Positions 17,035 through 24,833 of a stretch of DNA of 64,000 bases are shown here, piece after piece. The first letter of the stretch is position 1, and each line of letters begins with the position of its first letter. Both the position numbers and the translations under genes were made by a program. The stretch comes from JOPF136 sp963773835 (GTDB lineage Bacteria > Acidobacteriota > Terriglobia > Acidiferrales > UBA7541), in assembly GCA_963773835.1 (NCBI GenBank), contig CAVZCQ010000004.1, forward strand, positions 248,001 through 312,000, read 5' to 3'. The notes under the pieces were generated by a model. The model was not told the origin of the DNA. It did no database searches and saw nothing but the letters and a program-made list of their open reading frames with translations.

Positions 17035-17842
17035 GCGCAACAAAAACGGCCGTGAAAATGGGCCGGTCCGCGGCGACGTCGAAACCAGCCGCGGCGACCG
17101 CGCCGCCGCCGCGCGGCTCGTCAACGGCTCCGGTAGCCGGCTAGCCGCCGTCAACATGTCGCAGAAACTCTCAGCCCGCGACTACAAGGCCCACATGGTG
17201 GACCTGCAAGTACGCCTGCTTAAAGCCGAATACGAAATCTTCCAGCAGCAAGTGCCCGTCCTGTGCGTCATGGAGGGCTGGGATGCGGCAGGGAAGGGAG
17301 GCGCCATCAAACGCATCGCCGCCCCGCTCGATCCCCGCGGTTTTTCCGTGGTCAGTTTCGCCGCGCCCAAAGACGAAGAGAAAGCGCGTCACTACCTGTG
17401 GCGTTTCTGGCGCAATCTGCCCCGCGCCGGCCATCTCACGATTTTCGACCGCAGCTATTACGGCCGCGTCCTGGTGGAGCGCGTCGAGGGCTTCGCCCGC
17501 GAGCCGGAATGGCGCCGTGCCTACCAGGAAATCTGCGAGTTCGAGAACCAGCAGGTGTCTTTCGGCATGGTCATTGTAAAATTCTGGCTCCATATCACAC
17601 CTGGCGAGCAACTAAAACGGTTCCGCGGCCGCGAACTGGACCCCTACCGCTCCTACAAACTCACCGAGGAAGACTGGCGCAACCGCCAGAAGTGGGACCC
17701 CTATACCGCCGCCGCCGAGGAAATGTTCGCCCGCACCGGCACGCCCGCCGCTCCCTGGACCATCGTCCCCGCAAACGATAAATACTTCGCGCGCGTCACC
17801 GTCCTCAAGACCCTCGTCGAATCCATGGAACAGAAGTTGTAG
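17027..17842 (+). CDS. Polyphosphate kinase 2 family, catalytically intact half
   Basis: 271 residues. After a 40-residue basic leader, a complete PPK2 core follows: VLCVMEGWDAAGKGGAIKRI with Walker A G84-G92 (K90), TIFDRSYYGRVLVERV (Walker B D/R residues), FWLHITPGEQLKRF, DPYRSYKLTEEDWRNR and APWTIVPANDKYFARV. PPK2 enzymes move phosphate between polyphosphate and nucleotides. By analogy with class II two-domain enzymes it may convert AMP to ADP using polyP together with its upstream overlapping partner. The 8-base overlap implies translational coupling. The TAG stop falls inside a GTAG-footed element. Confidence 0.9.
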   Translation: MPKRNKNGRENGPVRGDVETSRGDRAAAARLVNGSGSRLAAVNMSQKLSARDYKAHMVDLQVRLLKAEYEIFQQQVPVLCVMEGWDAAGKGGAIKRIAAPLDPRGFSVVSFAAPKDEEKARHYLWRFWRNLPRAGHLTIFDRSYYGRVLVERVEGFAREPEWRRAYQEICEFENQQVSFGMVIVKFWLHITPGEQLKRFRGRELDPYRSYKLTEEDWRNRQKWDPYTAAAEEMFARTGTPAAPWTIVPANDKYFARVTVLKTLVESMEQKL

Positions 17843-17873
17843 CGCCGGGGTGGCACAGGCTTTTAGCCTGTGC
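17839..17873 (+). repeat. GTAG-footed composite REP (F foot, family D hairpin)
   Basis: GTAGCGCCGGGGT then a perfect 9-bp hairpin GCACAGGCT / AGCCTGTGC with a 3-nt loop (17853-17873). The TAG foot is the PPK2 stop codon. Confidence 0.85.
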
Positions 17874-17898
17874 TCCTCGTTTGCACCTCCGCTGCCTC

Positions 17899-17924
17899 GT
17901 AGGGGAACGAGATTCTCGTGCCCC
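17899..17924 (+). repeat. GTAG-footed REP, family B shell with a different inner stem
   Basis: GTAG overlapping GGGG...CCCC outer stem, inner ACGAG-ATT-CTCGT, one A-G mismatch between them. Same layout as family B but a different inner stem. Confidence 0.75.
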
Positions 17925-18049
17925 GACTACCCAGGGCCTCAACACATCTCCGCACGGTCTCCCACTTTCCTCCCTGTCCTCCGCGCCTCCGTGGTTCGTC
18001 CCCATCTTTTTCCCCTTTCTCATTCCGCCGCCACGTCTCGCCACCCGAG

Positions 18050-18078
18050 TTGACGCGTCCCCCATCCCTCCCTAGAAT
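18050..18078 (+). promoter_or_regulatory. Sigma70-type promoter of hrcA-grpE-dnaJ
   Basis: TTGACG (18050-18055), 17-base spacer, TAGAAT (18073-18078). No CIRCE inverted repeat (TTAGCACTC/GAGTGCTAA) is present in the 113 bases to the hrcA ATG. Confidence 0.75.
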
Positions 18079-18191
18079 TGATATGAGATGGCCGTGACAC
18101 GCCGCCCGACCCTCCAATTCACTCTGCGCCCGATATTCTCCTGCGCGGAGCTGTTGGAGCAGGGCGCCGCGTCCAGCCCATCGCCAGTTTC

Positions 18192-19232
18192 ATGATCGAC
18201 CGCCGCCACTCCGAAATTCTCGCCGATGTAGTCCGCACCTACATCGAAACGGGCGAGCCTGTCTCCTCGCGTTCCATTTCCCGCCGTCACACCGAGCAAC
18301 TGAGCCCCGCCACAGTCCGCAACGTGATGGCAGACCTGGAGGAAGAGGGCTACCTCGCACAGCCGCACACCTCCGCCGGCCGAGTCCCCACCACCTCCGG
18401 CTTCCGCTTCTTCGTCCAGCACATTGCCGATCAGCCCTCGCAGCTTTCTGAACAAGACCGCGAGCGCATCCACCGCGAACTCTCCGCCGCGCGCACGCCC
18501 GAGGAAGTGATGGAGCGCGCCAGCCACGTCCTCGCCTCCGTCACCCAGGGACTGGGCATCGTCATTTCCCCATCCGTCTCCCACATGGCCATCGAACATG
18601 TGCGCTTCATCCCGCTTCCCGACGGCCGCGTTGTCGTCGTCCTGCTGAGCGCCGGTGGCATTACGCGCGACAAGGTAGTCCGCGTGCCCCGCGACTTCTC
18701 CGCCGGCGAGCTGGACCGCACCGCCGCCATGGTCAACGCCGAATTTCGCGGCTGGACGCTCCAGGCCATTCGCGCCGACCTCCGCGCCCGCCTGGCCCGC
18801 GACCGAGAGCGCTACGACCAGCTCTCCTCGAACGCCCTGATGCTCTGCGACCCGAAGCTGCTCGGCGAAGACGCTCCCCGCGAGCTATACCTGGAAGGCG
18901 CCGCCCAGATCGCCACCGCTTCCGGCCTTGCCGCTCCCGACGAAGTCCGCGAACTGCTCGAAGCCATCGAGGAGCGCACCCGCCTGGTCGAGCTGCTCAC
19001 CAGTTGCATTGAAGCGCCGGAGCCCGTCCACGTGGAAATCGGCGTTGCGGGCATGGACCGCGCCGGACAGCGCCTCGCGCTCGTCACCGCACCCTACGCC
19101 TGGAGCGAGCCGCTCCAGGGCTCGCTCGGCATCCTCGGCCCCATGCGCATGCACTACGAGCGCGCTATCACCACCGTCGCTTGCGTCGCCCAGTACTTCA
19201 ACACTTATATTTCCGGGAGCCGTTCGTCGTGA
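18192..19232 (+). CDS. hrcA: Heat-inducible transcription repressor HrcA
   Basis: 346 residues. The N-terminal winged helix reads MIDRRHSEILADVVRTYIETGEPVSSRSI, followed by LSPATVRNVMADLEEEGYLAQPHTSAGRVPT, the most conserved HrcA segment. A GAF-like ligand domain follows, ending LGILGPMRMHYERAI. HrcA normally represses chaperone operons by binding CIRCE and is kept folded by GroEL. Here it heads a hrcA-grpE-dnaJ operon with a sigma70-type promoter and no visible CIRCE, so its targets (for example groESL) probably lie elsewhere. It overlaps grpE by GTGA. Confidence 0.96.
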   Translation: MIDRRHSEILADVVRTYIETGEPVSSRSISRRHTEQLSPATVRNVMADLEEEGYLAQPHTSAGRVPTTSGFRFFVQHIADQPSQLSEQDRERIHRELSAARTPEEVMERASHVLASVTQGLGIVISPSVSHMAIEHVRFIPLPDGRVVVVLLSAGGITRDKVVRVPRDFSAGELDRTAAMVNAEFRGWTLQAIRADLRARLARDRERYDQLSSNALMLCDPKLLGEDAPRELYLEGAAQIATASGLAAPDEVRELLEAIEERTRLVELLTSCIEAPEPVHVEIGVAGMDRAGQRLALVTAPYAWSEPLQGSLGILGPMRMHYERAITTVACVAQYFNTYISGSRSS

Positions 19233-19816
19233 GCGATCTGACCCAGAAAGTTCCCCGCACTTCGCCGGAGGAGCCGGAAGCACCCGCTGCCGCACCGCAG
19301 GGGGCCGCCGACGGCTCGTCATCCGCTCCTGCCGCAGTCCCGCGCGCGGAATTCGACGCGCTGCGCGCCGAACGCGACGAATTGCTGCATTCTCTCGTCC
19401 GTCTCCAGGCCGATTTCGAGAATTACCGCAAGCGCATCGAGCGCGACCGTGCCGCCGAGCATCACCGCGCCGTCGCTTCCGCCATCGAGCCCATCCTGCC
19501 CGTGCTCGACGATTTCGAACGCGCCCTCGAGACGCATGGCGACCCTGGCTACGAGAAATTCCGCGAGGGCTTTGACCTCATCTACCGGCGCCTCTGGGCC
19601 TCGCTCCACAAGCTCGGCCTGCGGCGCATCGAAGCCCAGGGAAAGCAGTTCGACCCGCACCAGCACCAGGCCGTCGAGCGCGTCGAGTCTCACGCGCATC
19701 CCGACGGTACCGTCCTCGCCGAACTCGCTCCCGGCTACCGCTTCCATGAACGCGTCCTCCGCCCCGCTATGGTCCGCGTCGCGGTGCACCCACCCGCTCC
19801 GCGAAACGACGCCTGA
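19229..19816 (+). CDS. grpE: Nucleotide exchange factor GrpE
   Basis: 195 residues from GTG 19229, overlapping the hrcA stop (GTGA). A Pro/Ala-rich disordered N-terminus of about 45 residues is followed by a long coiled coil containing HSLVRLQADFENYRKRIERD, then the beta-domain with FDPHQHQAVERVESHAHPDGTV and the C-terminal GYRFHERVLRPAMVRVAV. GrpE releases ADP from DnaK. No dnaK is in the window. Confidence 0.95.
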   Translation: MSDLTQKVPRTSPEEPEAPAAAPQGAADGSSSAPAAVPRAEFDALRAERDELLHSLVRLQADFENYRKRIERDRAAEHHRAVASAIEPILPVLDDFERALETHGDPGYEKFREGFDLIYRRLWASLHKLGLRRIEAQGKQFDPHQHQAVERVESHAHPDGTVLAELAPGYRFHERVLRPAMVRVAVHPPAPRNDA

Positions 19817-19830
19817 GGCAGCCCGCGCCA

Positions 19831-20985
19831 ATGGCTACTGCAAAACGTGATTACTACGAAGTTCTGAGCCTCACCCGCTCCGCCTCTGCGGACGAAATCA
19901 AGAGCGCCTATCGCAAGGCCGCCCTCCGCTGGCATCCCGACCGCAATCCCGACAACAAGCACGAAGCCGAGGAAAAATTCCGCGAGGCCACCGAAGCTTA
20001 CAGCGTCCTCTCCGACTCCCAGAAGCGCCAGCTCTACGACGCTTACGGCCATGCCGGCGTCTCGGCCTCCGCGGGCGGCGGTTTCCAGTCCGTCGATTTC
20101 ACCATCTTCGAAGGACTCCAGGACATCCTCGGCGATTTCTTTCAGGTGGACGACGTTTTCGGTTTTGGCGGTGGAGGCAGGCGCGGGCGCGGCGGACGCC
20201 GTTCCCAGCGCGGCGCGGATCTCCGCTACGACGTCGCGCTATCGTTTGAAGAGGCCGCAGCCGGCAAAAAGCTCCGCATCCGCGTCCCCCGCGCCGAGCA
20301 GTGCGACACCTGCGGCGGCTCCGGCGCCAAGCCCGGCACCGCGCCGGTCACCTGCCCGCACTGCGGCGGGCGCGGCCAGCTCAACTACCAACAGGGTTTT
20401 TTCTCCGTCCAGCGCACTTGCCCGCAGTGTCAGGGCTCCGGACGCGTCCTGCGCGATCCCTGCCCCGGCTGTCACGGCGCCGGGCGCGTGGAACGCGAAC
20501 GCTCGCTCGATGTGGACATTCCCGCCGGCGTCGAGACCGGCATGCGCGTTCGCCTTCCCGGCGAAGGCGAATCGGGGAACCACGGCGGCCCGCGCGGCGA
20601 CCTCTACGTCCTCATCGAGGTCCGCGAGCATCCCTTCTTCGAGCGTAAAGGCTCCGATCTGTTCTGCACCATTCCCATCAGCATCACGCAGGCCGCGCTC
20701 GGCGACGAAATCCGCGTCCCCACCATGTCCGGTGAGGAAAAACTCAAAATCCCCGAAGGCACTCAGAGCGGCCACACCTTCCGCCTGAAAGGGAAGGGCC
20801 TTCCCAGCCCCCACGGCCACGGAAAAGGCGATTTGCACGTCCGCGTCCGCGCCGTCACTCCCGCGAAGCTCACCCGCGAGCAGAAGCGCCTGCTCGAAGA
20901 ACTCGCCGCCACCTTCGACCGCGACAACCGTCCGGCCGAACGCAACTCCTCCTTCTTCGAAAAAGTAAAAGACATGTTCGGGTAG
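19831..20985 (+). CDS. dnaJ: Chaperone DnaJ
   Basis: 384 residues. J domain at residues 6-75 with HPD at 35-37, a Gly/Arg-rich linker (GFGGGGRRGRGGRR), then four CxxCxGxG zinc repeats (CDTCGGSG, CPHCGGRG, CPQCQGSG, CPGCHGAG), the two substrate-binding beta domains and a C-terminal dimerisation region. It is a full-length type I DnaJ that delivers clients to DnaK. It is third in the hrcA operon, 14 bases after grpE. The stop TAG is the foot of a repeat that doubles as an intrinsic terminator. Confidence 0.96.
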   Translation: MATAKRDYYEVLSLTRSASADEIKSAYRKAALRWHPDRNPDNKHEAEEKFREATEAYSVLSDSQKRQLYDAYGHAGVSASAGGGFQSVDFTIFEGLQDILGDFFQVDDVFGFGGGGRRGRGGRRSQRGADLRYDVALSFEEAAAGKKLRIRVPRAEQCDTCGGSGAKPGTAPVTCPHCGGRGQLNYQQGFFSVQRTCPQCQGSGRVLRDPCPGCHGAGRVERERSLDVDIPAGVETGMRVRLPGEGESGNHGGPRGDLYVLIEVREHPFFERKGSDLFCTIPISITQAALGDEIRVPTMSGEEKLKIPEGTQSGHTFRLKGKGLPSPHGHGKGDLHVRVRAVTPAKLTREQKRLLEELAATFDRDNRPAERNSSFFEKVKDMFG

Positions 20986-21010
20986 CGCCGGCTTCCAGCC
21001 GGCGTTTTTT
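20982..21010 (+). terminator. Intrinsic terminator of dnaJ formed by a GTAG-footed REP
   Basis: After the GTAG foot comes an 8-bp hairpin CGCCGGCT-TCC-AGCCGGCG (20986-21004), directly followed by six T. The T run makes this the clearest rho-independent terminator of the window; the related family F copies at 8.2, 16.2 and 45.4 kb lack it. Confidence 0.85.
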
Positions 21011-21026
21011 CTTCCGCCCCTGGATT

Positions 21027-21974
21027 CTACTGCGTCAAGCTTCCTGTTGGGCTCAGCCGCACCACCGCCGCCGCCGCCGAAAGCCGCACCACCTGCTTCC
21101 GGTCATGCAACAACGGCGCGAGCTGCAGAATCTCGCTCGCCCTCCCGCTTTTCCCCAGCGCGATTGCCGCCGCGGCCCGCACCAGCGCCGATTTATCGAT
21201 CAGTGCCAGTTCCAGCGCCGCTACCGAGCTGTCCGTGGGCCGTTCCCCGAGCAATGCTGCTACCGCCGCCCGCCCCGGCGCCGATTTGTCCGTCGCCAGG
21301 TATGTGTACACGGGAAACACGATCGCATACGGCCCCAGGAACGCTCCTGCTCCTTCATGCAGCCCCATCACGAACAGATAGGAAGGGTCCTCGGCCCGTA
21401 TAACGGCCTGATGGAATTCTTGCCGCATCCTGCCCTCTGCCAGCGGCGCCTGCCCCGTCACGATGCGCTCGAAGAGCGGGCTGCCGGCATAATCCTTCAT
21501 CTGCCACAGCGACCGCGCCGCAGCCACTCTCACGCTTGGATCAGGATCATCCAGTGCGCTCTCGAGCCGCGGAATCATCGTCCGCGCTCGCGCCAGTCCC
21601 ACCGCCGCAGCCGCCGTCCGGCGAATTCCCGGGTGCGAATCCTCCAGCGCTCGCCCGAGCATCCGCACTACCTCCGGACGGTCTCCCGCATTCCCCAGCG
21701 CCAGCAGCGCCGCCCCGCGCCGCTGCAAGTTCTTGTCCGCCTCGGCATCGGTAAACATCTTCCAGGCCTTCGCCACCGTTTCGCTTAAGTCTGCGGATGC
21801 GGTCTCGGCAGGCCGCCGCACCGGAGCAGGCCGCTTTGCCGCAGGAGGCCCCGGCGGCGCCTGCGCCCCACTGAACTCCATCCCCGCCGCGCTCCAAACC
21901 ATCGTTGCTGCCGCCGCGGTCAAAGCAATTGCCGGCGTCAGCCATTTCCCGAAGCGTGCCATTTTTGTTTTCAT
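21027..21974 (-). CDS. HEAT-repeat protein with N-terminal membrane anchor
   Basis: 315 residues from ATG 21974 (another ATG 18 codons upstream). A hydrophobic segment near residues 13-30 is a signal peptide or anchor, and a Pro-rich linker follows. Then come HEAT/PBS-lyase-like helical repeats: RRGAALLALGNAG, IRRTAAAAVGLARA, VRVAAARSLWQMKD, GRAAVAALLGERP, VRAAAAIALGKSG and VVRLSAAAAVVRL. Such alpha-solenoids mediate protein contacts; the partner is unknown. It converges on dnaJ. Confidence 0.75.
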   Translation of the reverse strand: MKTKMARFGKWLTPAIALTAAAATMVWSAAGMEFSGAQAPPGPPAAKRPAPVRRPAETASADLSETVAKAWKMFTDAEADKNLQRRGAALLALGNAGDRPEVVRMLGRALEDSHPGIRRTAAAAVGLARARTMIPRLESALDDPDPSVRVAAARSLWQMKDYAGSPLFERIVTGQAPLAEGRMRQEFHQAVIRAEDPSYLFVMGLHEGAGAFLGPYAIVFPVYTYLATDKSAPGRAAVAALLGERPTDSSVAALELALIDKSALVRAAAAIALGKSGRASEILQLAPLLHDRKQVVRLSAAAAVVRLSPTGSLTQ

Positions 21975-22105
21975 GCCCGCGGCCCTCCCGCTTTTGAACC
22001 CCAACTCGCGCTCATTGCCCGCTGTCATGCCGGGCCCGCTCTCCGGAGTGAGCGAGTTCGATTTTCCATTTCCGTTTTTCGCTTTTTCGGTTTCAATATC
22101 TGTCC

Positions 22106-22864
22106 ATGCGCCGCCGCTTCTTTGTCGCTCGCTTCGATCACCCCCGTGCCGTTCTCTCCGGAGACGCCGCCCATCACGCCGCCCGCGTTCTCCGCGCCGC
22201 TCCCGGCCAGCTTTTCGAGCTGAGCGACGGCCACTCCGTCTGGCTCGCCGAGGTCACCTCCGCCCGCCGCGACTCCGTCGAATTCGCGCTCCTCGAACCC
22301 GTCCCCGCCGCTCCCCCCAAACTCCATATCGCACTGCTGCTGGCCATCGTCAAATTCGACCGTTTCGAATGGGCACTCGAAAAGGCCACCGAACTCGGCG
22401 TCTCGGAGATCACTCCGCTCGCCGCTGCCCGTTCGGAAAAGGCTCTGGTCGCCGCAGGCGGCAAACGCTCCGCTCGCTGGCAGAAAATCCTCTCAGAATC
22501 CGCTCAGCAATCGCGCCGCCTCAGCGCTCCGCTCCTCCATCCTGTAGCGCGTCCCGCCGACGCTTTCCGCGCCGCCTCCCATCCCGCTCCCAACCATTCT
22601 CCCGCGCGACCCTCCGATTCCGTCCTCCTGTTTTTCTCCGAATCCCCCGGCGCCCCGCCGCTCCGTTCCGTGCTCCACGATCGCGCCCCGTCCGCCCGTA
22701 CGGTGGTCGCCATCGGCCCGGAAGGCGGCTGGACCGAGGATGAGCGCTCCTCCGCCCTCTCTCTCCATTTCTCCGAAGCCTCGCTCGGCCCCCATATCCT
22801 CCGCACGGAGACCGCCGTAGCCGCCGCCCTCGCCTCCGTCAGCTTCGCCCTCACCGAAAGCTGA
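22106..22864 (+). CDS. rsmE: 16S rRNA (uracil1498-N3)-methyltransferase
   Basis: 252 residues. N-terminal PUA-like part (MRRRFFVARF...GDAAHHAARVLRA) and a SPOUT methyltransferase domain with KFDRFEWALEKATELGVSEITPL, SAQQSRR, the SAM-binding knot VAIGPEGGWTEDE and LGPHILRTETAVAAALA. This is the full RsmE pattern. It methylates N3 of U1498 in 16S rRNA. A Pro/Ser-rich insert around residues 165-185 is longer than usual but no perfect palindrome was seen in it. lepB follows on the same strand. Confidence 0.95.
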   Translation: MRRRFFVARFDHPRAVLSGDAAHHAARVLRAAPGQLFELSDGHSVWLAEVTSARRDSVEFALLEPVPAAPPKLHIALLLAIVKFDRFEWALEKATELGVSEITPLAAARSEKALVAAGGKRSARWQKILSESAQQSRRLSAPLLHPVARPADAFRAASHPAPNHSPARPSDSVLLFFSESPGAPPLRSVLHDRAPSARTVVAIGPEGGWTEDERSSALSLHFSEASLGPHILRTETAVAAALASVSFALTES

Positions 22865-22926
22865 CGCGGGGAACGGCTCTCTCCCCCCGTTTTCGATTTT
22901 CGAATTTCTATTTTCGGCCTTCGATG

Positions 22927-22935
22927 TGCTATAAA
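22927..22935 (+). promoter_or_regulatory. Extended -10 element directly upstream of lepB
   Basis: TGC TATAAA ends 9 bases before the lepB ATG; if used, the transcript would have a leader of only about 2 bases. Confidence 0.5.
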
Positions 22936-22944
22936 CGTAGGACC

Positions 22945-23541
22945 ATGGATTCGCAAGCCCCCGCCGGGGAAGAAAAAGACCGCACCCACCCCGCCTTCCG
23001 CGACGAGCTCCGTTCTTGGGCACGCGACCTCCTGATTGCCGTCGGCCTCGCCGCCGTCATTATCGTCTTCCTCTACCAGCCGGTGAAAGTCGAAGGCACC
23101 AGCATGGTCCCGCTGCTCTCCGACCAGGAGCGCATTTTCGTCAACAAATTCGTCTATCGTTTCGAGCCCATCCAGCGCGGCGACGTCGTCGTTTTTTGGT
23201 ACCCGCTCGACCGCTCGAAATCGTTCATCAAACGCGTCGTGGCCCTTCCCGGGGAACTCGTCGAGATGCGCGACGGCAAGCTCTACGTCAACGGCCGCCT
23301 GCTCTCCGAGCAATTCGTCCCCAGGGAGTATCTCGATTCCTCCTCCTTCGGCCCCTACACCATTCCCGACGGCCAGTATTTCGTCATGGGCGACCACCGC
23401 TCCAGCTCCAATGATTCGCGCGTTTTCGGGCCCGTGCCCCGCGAAGCCATCTATGGCAAGGCCGTCTTCGCCTACTGGCCTTTCGACCGTTTCGGCGTCA
23501 TCCCGGAAACGAGTGCGCCCGTGCACGCCGGCTCAAAATGA
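22945..23541 (+). CDS. lepB: Signal peptidase I
   Basis: 198 residues from ATG 22945. One N-terminal membrane segment (residues 29-44), then box B with nucleophile S53 (VEGTSMVPLL), box C RGDVVVFWYP, box D with general base K96 (SFIKRVVALPGE) and box E GDHRSSSNDSRVFGPV. Cleaves Sec and Tat signal peptides on the outer face of the inner membrane. It ends at TGA 23541; carA begins in the same frame 18 bases later. Confidence 0.95.
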   Translation: MDSQAPAGEEKDRTHPAFRDELRSWARDLLIAVGLAAVIIVFLYQPVKVEGTSMVPLLSDQERIFVNKFVYRFEPIQRGDVVVFWYPLDRSKSFIKRVVALPGELVEMRDGKLYVNGRLLSEQFVPREYLDSSSFGPYTIPDGQYFVMGDHRSSSNDSRVFGPVPREAIYGKAVFAYWPFDRFGVIPETSAPVHAGSK

Positions 23542-23559
23542 TTTACGGAGGACACACGA

Positions 23560-24711
23560 CTGATTCCGCCACCCGCAGAAGCCGTTCTCGCGCTCGAAGA
23601 CGGGCGCGTATTTAAGGGCCGCGCCGCAGGCGCTCGCACGCGCCGGGGCGGCGAAGTCGTTTTCAATACTGGGCTCACCGGCTACCAGGAAGTTTTCACC
23701 GACCCCAGCTACGCCGGCCAGATCGTCTGCCTCACCTACCCTCACATCGGCAACGTCGGTACCAACGGTCTGGACGAAGAATCCGCGCATCCCTACATCG
23801 AATCGCTCATCGTCCGCGAATTCTCCTCCATCGCTTCCAACTGGCGCTCCGGCGAGACCGCGCAGCAGTATCTGGAGCGCTGGAACGTCCCCGTCATCTG
23901 GGACATCGACACGCGCGCCCTGGTCCGCCATCTCCGCACGGTCGGCGCTCTCCGCGGCGTTGTGGCCACAGACGGCACGGCCGCCGAAAATCTCCTGGCC
24001 GAAGCGCGTGCGCTGCCCACCATGGCAGGTCAGGAACTCGCCAGCCGCGTCTCCTGCGCCGAGCGTTACGCCTGGCGCCACGGCGCAGTCAGCGTGGACG
24101 CACCGCCTTCCCGCTGCCAATCCGGCCCCGAAGGTAAGCCAAGATTCCGCGTCGTCGCCTACGACTATGGCATCAAGCGGAACATTCTCCGCCTCCTCGT
24201 GGCCCACAATTGCGAAGTCACCGTAGTCCCCGCGCAAACTTCCTCGGACGACCTCCTCGCCCTCCGCCCCGACGGCGTCTTCCTCTCCAATGGCCCCGGC
24301 GACCCCGAACCCATCGGCTACGCCATCGAAAATATCCGCCGTCTCGCCGGACGCGTCCCCATCTTCGGCATCTGCCTGGGCCACCAGCTCTGCGGCCTGG
24401 CGCTGGGCGGCAAAACCTTCAAGCTGAAATTCGGCCATCACGGCTCCAACCACCCGGTAAAAAATCTCCTCACGGAAAAGGTGGAAATCACCGCCCAGAA
24501 TCACGGCTTCGCGGTCGATCCCGACTCGCTCCCCTCCAGCGAAGTCGAAATCACTCATCTGAATCTCAATGACCACACGAACGAAGGCCTCCGCCATCGC
24601 TCTCTGCCTCTCTTCAGCGTCCAATACCATCCCGAGGCCTCGCCGGGTCCCCACGATTCCCAATATCTTTTCAACGATTTCATCACGATGATGACGAGCT
24701 TCCGGCCATGA
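23560..24711 (+). CDS. carA: Carbamoyl-phosphate synthase small subunit, apparent CTG start
   Basis: 383 residues. The family N-terminus is present in full (AVLALEDGRVFKGRAAGA, then FNTGLTGYQEVFTDPSYAGQ), but no ATG, GTG or TTG lies between the in-frame lepB stop (23539-23541) and it. The best start is CTG at 23560, 8 bases after a perfect GGAGG (23547-23551). The C-terminal class I amidotransferase has C272 (FGICLGHQL), H357 and E359 (YHPEASPG). It supplies ammonia from glutamine to CarB for arginine and pyrimidine synthesis. A start at GTG 23959 or later would delete the whole N-terminal domain and is not credible. Confidence 0.93.
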   Translation: MIPPPAEAVLALEDGRVFKGRAAGARTRRGGEVVFNTGLTGYQEVFTDPSYAGQIVCLTYPHIGNVGTNGLDEESAHPYIESLIVREFSSIASNWRSGETAQQYLERWNVPVIWDIDTRALVRHLRTVGALRGVVATDGTAAENLLAEARALPTMAGQELASRVSCAERYAWRHGAVSVDAPPSRCQSGPEGKPRFRVVAYDYGIKRNILRLLVAHNCEVTVVPAQTSSDDLLALRPDGVFLSNGPGDPEPIGYAIENIRRLAGRVPIFGICLGHQLCGLALGGKTFKLKFGHHGSNHPVKNLLTEKVEITAQNHGFAVDPDSLPSSEVEITHLNLNDHTNEGLRHRSLPLFSVQYHPEASPGPHDSQYLFNDFITMMTSFRP

Positions 24712-24731
24712 CCGCCGCGATGCAAGCTGCG

Positions 24732-24757
24732 CTGTCATCCCGAGCGAAGCGAGGGAC
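24732..24757 (+). repeat. Family H element (GTCATCCCGA...GAGGGA), short-stem copy
   Basis: CTGTCATCCCGAGCGAAGCG followed by AGGGAC. The outer ATCCC/GGGA pairing is shared with the copies at 43.2 and 63.6 kb, which have long inner stems. Confidence 0.7.
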
Positions 24758-24765
24758 GAAAAGGG

Positions 24766-24830
24766 AAGGGCGGGGTTTTAACCCCGCCGACACGGACACG
24801 AGGAGCTCGGGGCTTTAGCCCCCGAAGCCA
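24766..24830 (+). repeat. REP pair E1 upstream of the RAYT gene
   Basis: A 9-bp hairpin GGCGGGGTT/AACCCCGCC (24769-24788) and a second hairpin with a GGAG foot and GGGGCT-TT-AGCCCC (24802-24822), then GAAGCCAATCATGG. The second copy of this pair is at 25382-25455. Confidence 0.9.
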
Positions 24831-24833
24831 ATC

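Noticed and set aside
18079..18191. CIRCE operator upstream of hrcA
   Set aside because: No TTAGCACTC/GAGTGCTAA-like inverted repeat found by eye.
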